Shown piece by piece: positions 18,526-24,165 of a DNA stretch of 24,165 nucleotides; position 1 is the stretch's first letter; each line of letters starts with the position of its first letter. The notes under the pieces are model-generated. The model ran no database searches, was not told the origin of the DNA, and saw only the letters and a list, made by a program, of their open reading frames with translations. This stretch comes from Chromatiaceae bacterium (GTDB lineage: Bacteria; Pseudomonadota; Gammaproteobacteria; Chromatiales; Chromatiaceae), in the NCBI GenBank assembly GCA_016938795.1, contig JAFGTZ010000369.1, forward strand, positions 1 through 24,165, written 5' to 3'. A program made the position numbers and the translations under genes.

Positions 18526-19462
18526 AGCCCATGAGCCGCTGATTACGCCGCGCGACCAGCCTATCCAGATCGAGCGCATCGAGCGCCTTGAGCTGCTCCA
18601 GGAAGGCCGTCTTGAGTGTGCTGGCCATGGCATCCGGGTCGCGATGGGCGCCGCCCGGCGGCTCTTCGATGATGTCGTCGATAAGGCCCTGCTCCAGAAG
18701 CTTATCGGAGGTGATGGCCATGGCCTCGGCGGCGAGCTGAGCCTTATCGGCGCTCTTCCAGAGAATCGAGGCGCAGCCCTCGGGCGAGATGACCGAGTAG
18801 GTGCTGAACTGCAACATGCCGACCCAGTCGCCCACGCCAATGGCCAGGGCGCCGCCCGAGCCGCCCTCGCCCACCACAGTGCAGAGAATGGGCGTGCGCA
18901 GATGCGCCATCTCGCGCAGATTGCGCGCGATCGCCTCGCTCTGGCCACGCTCCTCGGCGCCCACACCAGGATAGGCGCCCGGGGTGTCGATGAAGGTGAG
19001 AATGGGCAGCCCGAAACGCTCGGCCATCTCCATAAGCCGCAGCGCCTTGCGGTAGCCTTCGGGACGCGGCATGCCGAAATTGCGCTGGATCTTCTCCTTG
19101 GTGTCGCGCCCCTTCTGATGGCCGATCACCATAACGGCGCGTCCGTCGAGACGCGCCAGCCCGCCCACAATAGCGCGATCATCGGCAAAGGCCCGATCAC
19201 CATGCAGCTCGTGAAACTCATCGAAGATACGCCGGGCATAATCGAGCAGATAGGGACGCTGCGGATGGCGCGAGAGCTGCGAAATCTGCCAGGGCGTGAG
19301 CGAGGAAAAAATCGACTCGGTCAGGGTGGCGCACTTGGCGCGCAGCCGCTCAATCTCTTCGTGAAAGTTGAGTTCATTATCGTGGCCGACCAGACGCAGC
19401 TCTTCGATCTTCGCCTCAAGCTCGGCGATGGGTTGTTCGAAATCAAGAAAGTTGAGATCCAT
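18500..19462 (-). CDS. accA: Acetyl-CoA carboxylase carboxyltransferase subunit alpha (AccA)
   Basis: AccA pairs with AccD to move the carboxyl group from biotin on AccB to acetyl-CoA, the first committed step of fatty acid synthesis. The protein is 320 residues (E. coli 319) and the family opening NFLDFEQPIAELEAKIEEL is intact. A coiled N-terminal part is followed by the crotonase-like carboxyltransferase fold, with FIDTPGAYPGVGAEERGQ, EGGSGGALAIG and the SPEGCASILW segment. I chose the ATG at 19462 over the GTG three codons upstream because it matches the family start. A heptanucleotide repeat array lies only 13 bases upstream, inside the likely leader or promoter. tilS overlaps or abuts the 3' end, a common gammaproteobacterial arrangement. 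Confidence 0.97.
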   Translation of the reverse strand: MDLNFLDFEQPIAELEAKIEELRLVGHDNELNFHEEIERLRAKCATLTESIFSSLTPWQISQLSRHPQRPYLLDYARRIFDEFHELHGDRAFADDRAIVGGLARLDGRAVMVIGHQKGRDTKEKIQRNFGMPRPEGYRKALRLMEMAERFGLPILTFIDTPGAYPGVGAEERGQSEAIARNLREMAHLRTPILCTVVGEGGSGGALAIGVGDWVGMLQFSTYSVISPEGCASILWKSADKAQLAAEAMAITSDKLLEQGLIDDIIEEPPGGAHRDPDAMASTLKTAFLEQLKALDALDLDRLVARRNQRLMGFGRFKDKE

Positions 19463-19475
19463 GGCCCCCACTACG

Positions 19476-19538
19476 GTCAGTGATCAGTGCTCGGTGATCA
19501 GTGGTCAGTGATCGGGATCGATGACACAGTGATCGGTG
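19476..19538. repeat. Heptanucleotide tandem array upstream of accA
   Basis: Nine 7-base units run in exact phase. The first five (19476-19510) are GTCAGTG, ATCAGTG, CTCGGTG, ATCAGTG and GTCAGTG. Then come ATCGGGA and TCGATGA, which are decayed, followed by CACAGTG and ATCGGTG. Consensus is NTCRGTG on the plus strand, CAYTGAN-like on the accA strand. The array ends 13 bases from the accA start codon. It is unlike the local GC-rich composition. Confidence 0.85.
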
Positions 19539-19620
19539 GTTGTGTCGTACGGCCCGTGGCGCCGACACCATGACGGCCAGCCAATCTAGCGCAGCATGGC
19601 CAGCGAGTACAGGGGCGCGC

Positions 19621-20358
19621 TTAGTTAAGCATCTGGCGCAGGGCGTCGCGCCACACCTCGGCTTGGGCCGTCAGTGCCTCCACCATTCCAAGCGACTGCG
19701 GCCAGAAGACCGCCAGCCAGTCTTCAAGCACACGGGCCTCGGGCGCGATCCAGGCCAAGGCCAACACCACCACCAGCATGGCGAAGCTGCTGCCGGGGTC
19801 GGCAAGACTGAAAGGCTTGAGCGCGGTGCCAAAGGAACGCTTCACGCGACTGTTGAGCAGATCGACGCTATAGATTTCATCAAGCACCAGATGAGTCAGA
19901 TAGCCGATACCCACCATGAGCCCCGCACCCCAGGCCGTGCGGGCATCCACTCCCATCCACCAATAAGCGGCATCAACGATAGCCAGCGCCACGGCCACCA
20001 GGGCAAGCCAGGAATGCCAGATGCCGCGATGCACGGTCAGGCGGGCGAAAATCTCGAAGACGCCATAACGCACGCCCAGAAAGACGCCGCCCCAGATCAG
20101 GACGAGTTCGAGCGGCAGAAAGCGATCGACCAGCGGCAAGGCGACGACAAAGGCCGCCAGCGCCCCGAAGAGACTGAAGAACATGCGCACCGGGCGCGAA
20201 TTGTCGGCATCAATATCGGGGAGCAGGCTTCCAGCCACCCCCAGCGCGAAAAACGGCAGGGTCTGAGCGGGTGTGACCAGACCCGCGCCGTGCAGCCCCA
20301 GAACGGCGGCCCCGCTCACGAAAAGTCCAACATTGAGATGGGTCTGAAAATTCGCCAT
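19621..20358 (-). CDS. YdjM-family membrane-bound metal-dependent hydrolase
   Basis: A 245-residue inner-membrane protein with about five to six hydrophobic segments. It has the conserved polar set of the YdjM/LexA-binding inner-membrane hydrolase family (PF04307-like): H7, D48 and D50 (LPDIDADNS), H110 and H115 (HRGIWHS), H156 and D160 (THLVLDEIYS). These probably bind metal. The reaction is not known for the family; some members are SOS-regulated in E. coli, but I see no LexA box here. The ATG at 20358 fits the family opening (MANFQTHLNVG). It precedes accA on the same strand with 158 bases between, and is divergent from aguB. Confidence 0.85.
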   Translation of the reverse strand: MANFQTHLNVGLFVSGAAVLGLHGAGLVTPAQTLPFFALGVAGSLLPDIDADNSRPVRMFFSLFGALAAFVVALPLVDRFLPLELVLIWGGVFLGVRYGVFEIFARLTVHRGIWHSWLALVAVALAIVDAAYWWMGVDARTAWGAGLMVGIGYLTHLVLDEIYSVDLLNSRVKRSFGTALKPFSLADPGSSFAMLVVVLALAWIAPEARVLEDWLAVFWPQSLGMVEALTAQAEVWRDALRQMLN

Positions 20359-20480
20359 GCTTCTGCGATCCGCGTAAAGACTCAAGGCGCGGCAATCACA
20401 GAGGCCGACACACTTCGATCCAGAGGTACAAGCATACCGCAACCGGGCGCGCTCGCCGGCGGCGCCCCGCCGGGCCTGGG

Positions 20481-20486
20481 TATAAT
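20481..20486 (+). promoter_or_regulatory. TATAAT -10 box upstream of aguB
   Basis: A perfect TATAAT preceded by TGGG lies 36 bases before the aguB ATG. No good -35 is seen at the usual distance, so it may depend on the upstream TG or on an activator. Transcription would begin near 20493, giving a leader of about 30 bases. Confidence 0.5.
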
Positions 20487-20522
20487 CGGCGTTTATCCTT
20501 CAACTGCCAGGAAGCCGCCATC

Positions 20523-21413
<891 letters not shown>

Positions 21414-21519
21414 GCCCTCGGCAGCCCCCTAGCATTCGCCGCCGCGCGCCATCATTCTTGCTGGCCAGTGCGTCAGATCGCATCACCCCAGGCACCACGA
21501 CCGACCCGGAGGACTACCC

Positions 21520-22641
21520 ATGACCCACCAGGACAGCGCCAACCAGGACGCCCGCGCCTTGATGCGCTCCATCATCCAGCGCATTGCCACCGGCCCCGAA
21601 CTTTCCAAGGACATCAGCCGGGAAGAGGCGCGCGCCGGCATGCGCGCCATTCTCGACAACCAGGTTGATGGGGTGCAGGCCGGCATCTTCCTGATCGCGC
21701 TGCGCATGAAGCGCGAGAGCGATGATGAGATGCGCGGCATTCTGGAAGCCATCCGCGAGGCCACCGGGCACGCGGTGGCCGAGGTTGACGATGTGGTCGA
21801 TATCGCCGACCCCTATGATGGCTACAACCGCTGTCTGCCCGCCTCGCCCTTTCTCATGCCGCTGCTGGCCGAATGCGGGGTGCCCGCCATCAGCCACGGG
21901 GCGCACGCGGTGGGGCCGAAGTTCGGCGTCACCCACCGGCATGTGCTCGAAGCCGCCGGTGTGCCGGTCGATCTGACCCCGGTCGAGGCCGCCGCGCGGC
22001 TCGCCGATCCCGACTGCGGCTGGAGCTATGTCGATCAGCGCGCCTTCTGCGCCCCGCTCGCCAGCCTCATCGATCTGCGCTCGGCCATCGTCAAGCGCCA
22101 GGCGCTGACCACGGTGGAGGTGCTCGCGCGCCCCATTCACGGACGTCTGCGCACCCATCTGGTCACGGGCTATGTGCATAAGCCCTATCCGCGCATCTAC
22201 GCCCTGCTCGCGCGTCATGCCGGATTCGATTCGGCCTTGCTGGTGCGCGGTGTCGAGGGCGGCGTGGTGCCCTCGCTGCGCCAGGCGGGGGTGTGCTACA
22301 GCTATCAGCAGCGGGGCGAGGAACAGCCCTTCGACATTGACCCCACTGAACTGGGCATCGAGCAGAGCGTGCGCGCCGTGTCCCTGCCCGAGAGTCTGCC
22401 GCAAAGCACCCGCCCCGGAGATGACATCGCCATCGCGGTGGATGTACCGGCTACCGCCGAGGCCGCCGCCGCCGCCGGACTGGCCGCGCTTGAAGGCCAG
22501 AACGGCCCCACCTACGACAGCCTGGTGTTCTCGGCGGCGCTGGTGCTCTGGCATCTGGGGCGCGAGCGCAGTCTCAAGGAGGCCGCCGCGCGGGTGCGCG
22601 AGGCGCTCGATTCCGGCCGCGCCGCACGCCGAGTGAGGTAG
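21520..22641 (+). CDS. TrpD-like glycosyltransferase family 3 protein (TrpD2/YbiB type), function unknown
   Basis: A 373-residue protein with the anthranilate-phosphoribosyltransferase fold. The N-terminal helical domain (about 10-85, with the motif VDGVQAGIFLIALRMK) is followed by the nucleoside-phosphorylase-like domain (about 95-360). The GTGGDG loop that binds PRPP in true TrpD is replaced by DPYDGYNR (97-104), and the HGNRS segment reads HGAHAVGPKFG (126-136). It is therefore unlikely to be the tryptophan enzyme and fits the TrpD2/YbiB relatives; E. coli YbiB binds nucleic acid. TVEVLARPI and the SALLVRGVEGGV region keep the fold's later motifs. The ribosome site GGAGGA (21508-21513) is strong. 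The Rieske gene starts two bases after the stop, so the two are likely co-translated. Confidence 0.82.
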   Translation: MTHQDSANQDARALMRSIIQRIATGPELSKDISREEARAGMRAILDNQVDGVQAGIFLIALRMKRESDDEMRGILEAIREATGHAVAEVDDVVDIADPYDGYNRCLPASPFLMPLLAECGVPAISHGAHAVGPKFGVTHRHVLEAAGVPVDLTPVEAAARLADPDCGWSYVDQRAFCAPLASLIDLRSAIVKRQALTTVEVLARPIHGRLRTHLVTGYVHKPYPRIYALLARHAGFDSALLVRGVEGGVVPSLRQAGVCYSYQQRGEEQPFDIDPTELGIEQSVRAVSLPESLPQSTRPGDDIAIAVDVPATAEAAAAAGLAALEGQNGPTYDSLVFSAALVLWHLGRERSLKEAAARVREALDSGRAARRVR

Positions 22642-22643
22642 AC

Positions 22644-22970
22644 ATGGACAACAACTTCATGGCCGTCGCCGAGGTTGAGGCCATCGCGCCGGGGCGCTTC
22701 ATCAAGGTCGAGGCAGGGGGCGTGCGCTGTCTTATCGCCCAGGTCGAAGGGCGCTTTTACGCGGTGGAAGACAACTGTAGCCACGAGGACTATCCACTCT
22801 CCTACGGCTGTCTCGATGGCGATCGCATCAAGTGCTCGCTGCACGGCAGCCGCTTTCGCCTCAGCGACGGCGCACCGCTCGACGCGCCCGCCGACACCCC
22901 CATCCGCACCTTCAGGGTGCGGGTTGCGGAGGGCCAGGTCTGGATTGACCCCACTCAGGCCGCCGACTGA
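22644..22970 (+). CDS. Rieske-type [2Fe-2S] ferredoxin
   Basis: A 108-residue soluble Rieske protein. The cluster ligands are in the motifs CSH (C45, H47) and CSLH (C64, H67), with 16 residues between them. A third cysteine, C56, lies between the boxes. No signal peptide or membrane anchor is visible, so it is cytoplasmic, like the small ferredoxins of dioxygenases or the NirD family. No oxygenase or reductase gene is nearby. The start codon lies two bases after the TrpD-like stop, with GAGG inside the end of that gene as a likely ribosome site, which points to a joint task. A GC-rich hairpin (22986-22992 with 22999-23005) lies just downstream. Confidence 0.93.
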   Translation: MDNNFMAVAEVEAIAPGRFIKVEAGGVRCLIAQVEGRFYAVEDNCSHEDYPLSYGCLDGDRIKCSLHGSRFRLSDGAPLDAPADTPIRTFRVRVAEGQVWIDPTQAAD

Positions 22971-22985
22971 GGCATGACCCATTCC

Positions 22986-23005
22986 GGGGCGCGCCTCAGC
23001 GCCCC
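22986..23005. terminator. GC-rich hairpin between the convergent Rieske and DUF2726-like genes
   Basis: GGGGCGC (22986-22992) and GCGCCCC (22999-23005) form a perfect 7-bp stem with a 6-base loop. It overlaps the last codons of the minus-strand gene. There is no U-tract on either side, so termination would be weak or Rho-assisted. Confidence 0.35.
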
Positions 23006-23673
23006 GCCTCGCCTTCCTCAAGATCGGAGCCAATCGCGAAACGCGGCTCCTCATCGAGCACCGAGGCCTCATCCAGACGCAGCTTCGGGGCGCGGCGCGG
23101 CTCCAGTACATCGAGCGAGTCGAGTGGCTCCAAGGCCTCAGGCCGGGGATCGAGGCGCGCCGCCGCCGGGGCCTGTGACTCAAGGTCTCCCATGGCCCCA
23201 AGGACAGCGCGCCCAATGGCGGCGGCATCGTAATGCTCAGCCACACGAAAGCGCACCAGCGGCAGGCCAGCGGCGGCACAGATGGCATCAAGCCGATCGC
23301 GCCCCGGCGCGGCACGCCAGCGCGAGGGCGGCGAGAGCGCCACCGCACAGCCGATGGCGCCGCTGCCCGCGCGACAGATCAGAAAATCAAACACCCGCTC
23401 GCCGAGCCGCCGATCGGCACGCTCGCGCCAACGCCGCCCCAAACGCCGGTCGATGCCGATGACATCGGTCGCGCGCACCCGCCCATGGATCCGATAATCC
23501 TCGCCGAGGAGCGTCTCAAGATGGCGCAGAAAGGTCTGCTGATCGGGGCTCAAAAAGGTTGGATCGGCCAGATAGGGCCAGCGGTAACGGCGCGACACAT
23601 AGGGACGCACACTGAGCACCAGCGCGAGCAGCACCAGAGCGGTCAGGCCGAGCAGCACATAAAAATGACCCAT
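22996..23673 (-). CDS. Membrane-anchored DUF2726-like protein
   Basis: A 225-residue protein with one N-terminal membrane helix (about 4-22), a DUF2726-like domain (about 38-155: FLSPDQQTFLRHLETLLGEDYRIHGRVRATDVIGID, then FDFLICR) and a long acidic tail (about 160-225) that looks disordered. DUF2726 resembles the restriction-endonuclease fold. Family members usually have an acidic IELDD-type strand after the DF(V/L)L strand; here that strand reads CAVALS (109-114), so the acidic residues appear lost. The protein may bind rather than cut. The start at 23673 has GAGG close upstream and GGAG further back. It follows the partial membrane protein by 60 bases on the same strand. Family assignment is by eye. 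Confidence 0.7.
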   Translation of the reverse strand: MGHFYVLLGLTALVLLALVLSVRPYVSRRYRWPYLADPTFLSPDQQTFLRHLETLLGEDYRIHGRVRATDVIGIDRRLGRRWRERADRRLGERVFDFLICRAGSGAIGCAVALSPPSRWRAAPGRDRLDAICAAAGLPLVRFRVAEHYDAAAIGRAVLGAMGDLESQAPAAARLDPRPEALEPLDSLDVLEPRRAPKLRLDEASVLDEEPRFAIGSDLEEGEAGR

Positions 23674-23733
23674 GCCTCGTTACTCCATCCCTTTTGATAA
23701 GCGCCGCTGGAGAGCACAGAACAGAACCTGGCG

Positions 23734-24165
23734 CTAAGGTCCGGCCTGCGCCTGCGCTGGCAGATTGACCCCGTTGCGATGAAACCAGGCGCGATCGAGC
23801 GCCCAGACCACGGAGTCCACATCGGGCTCCGCGAGCAGGCGGGCGATGGCCTGAAGCTCAACCCGCGCCAGTTGCTGGCTGGCCGCCGCCCAGGCCGGAT
23901 CCTCGGCGGGCTTGTCCGCCAGCGCGGGCTCAATCTGTGCCAGCGTCCACGACTCCTCGACCGTAGAGGCACGCGGACTGGTGATGGTGGCGATGCCGTT
24001 GAGATAGGTCAGCACGCGGAAATCATAGGCATAGGCGCCCACCGCCGGATCTTCGTCGAGCAGCGCATTGAGTTCCCACAGACGCGGCTTGAACCCACCC
24101 CCGCCGAGACTGTAGAGGATGAGGGCCAGCACAAGCCCCGAGAGAATGACCGAGTAGCGGGTAAA
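23734..24165 (-). CDS. Unrecognised membrane-anchored protein, cut by the window edge
   Basis: I do not recognise this protein. The frame is open to the window edge, so the N-terminus is missing; the visible 143 residues start FTRYSVILSGLVLALILYSLGGGG, a membrane helix very near the start. The rest is soluble: LWELNALLDEDPAVGAYAYDFRVLTYLNG, a stretch of Thr and Ser, then a helical region that ends WALDRAWFHRNGVNL. The helix-first layout suggests a short signal anchor with the remainder outside the cytoplasm. An internal GTG at 24132 could pass for a start but would cut the helix. It lies 60 bases before the DUF2726-like gene on the same strand; both are anchored by one N-terminal helix and may be co-transcribed. 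Confidence 0.65.
   Translation of the reverse strand, partial: FTRYSVILSGLVLALILYSLGGGGFKPRLWELNALLDEDPAVGAYAYDFRVLTYLNGIATITSPRASTVEESWTLAQIEPALADKPAEDPAWAAASQQLARVELQAIARLLAEPDVDSVVWALDRAWFHRNGVNLPAQAQAGP

Noticed and set aside
19476..19538. CRISPR array
   Set aside because: Units are only 7 bases with no spacers and no cas genes. It is a tandem heptamer array.
20359..20480. LexA box for the YdjM-like gene
   Set aside because: No CTGT-N8-ACAG type site is visible in the divergent region.

Overview
The window is chromosomal DNA from a high-GC gammaproteobacterium. The gene content (carA-carB-greA, aspS-nudB, accA-tilS, cnoX, trxC, aguB) and the protein sequences fit the Chromatiales (purple sulfur bacteria and relatives). 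That placement is inference: no photosynthesis, sulfur-oxidation or rRNA gene is present to fix it. Almost all of the sequence is core housekeeping. I see no CRISPR array, tRNA, rRNA, insertion sequence or prophage.

Layout. 1-3865 (+): an EAL-CBS-GGDEF cyclic-di-GMP protein, then a Na+/phosphate-cotransporter-family protein fused to a PhoU-like domain. 3862-8723 (-), read right to left: a FmdB zinc-ribbon protein, aspS, nudB, an unrecognised 70-codon membrane ORF, and an MsbA-type ABC exporter whose stop codon overlaps that of the phosphate transporter in a shared CTAG. 8850-9704 (+): a YbbO-like short-chain dehydrogenase. 9714-14815 (-): carA, carB and greA, with a good sigma70 promoter before carA and a strong hairpin terminator between carB and greA. 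14816-15207 has no gene. 15208-15536 (+): an intact small antitoxin-like gene followed by a PIN-toxin remnant of 37 codons. 15558-16989: divergent trxC (-) and cnoX/ybbN (+). 17041-20358 (-): a YdjM-like membrane hydrolase, accA and tilS. 20523-22970 (+): aguB, a TrpD-like transferase and a Rieske ferredoxin. 22996-24165 (-): an unknown membrane protein cut by the window edge, then a DUF2726-like protein.

How the genes work together. CarA and CarB make carbamoyl phosphate for pyrimidines and arginine. AguB converts N-carbamoylputrescine to putrescine. AccA supplies malonyl-CoA for lipids. AspS and TilS serve translation, and GreA rescues stalled transcription. TrxC and CnoX handle thiol stress and folding. 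The AspRS carries residues that in related bacteria go with recognition of both tRNA-Asp and tRNA-Asn, which predicts a GatCAB amidotransferase elsewhere in the genome.

The points most worth a second look are the in-phase heptanucleotide array just upstream of accA, the hairpin series in the carB-greA gap, the tightly coupled TrpD-like/Rieske pair of unknown function, the antitoxin with a broken toxin, the missing canonical start of tilS, and the in-frame ORF after the nudB stop. I found no clear evidence of a wholly new multi-gene system.
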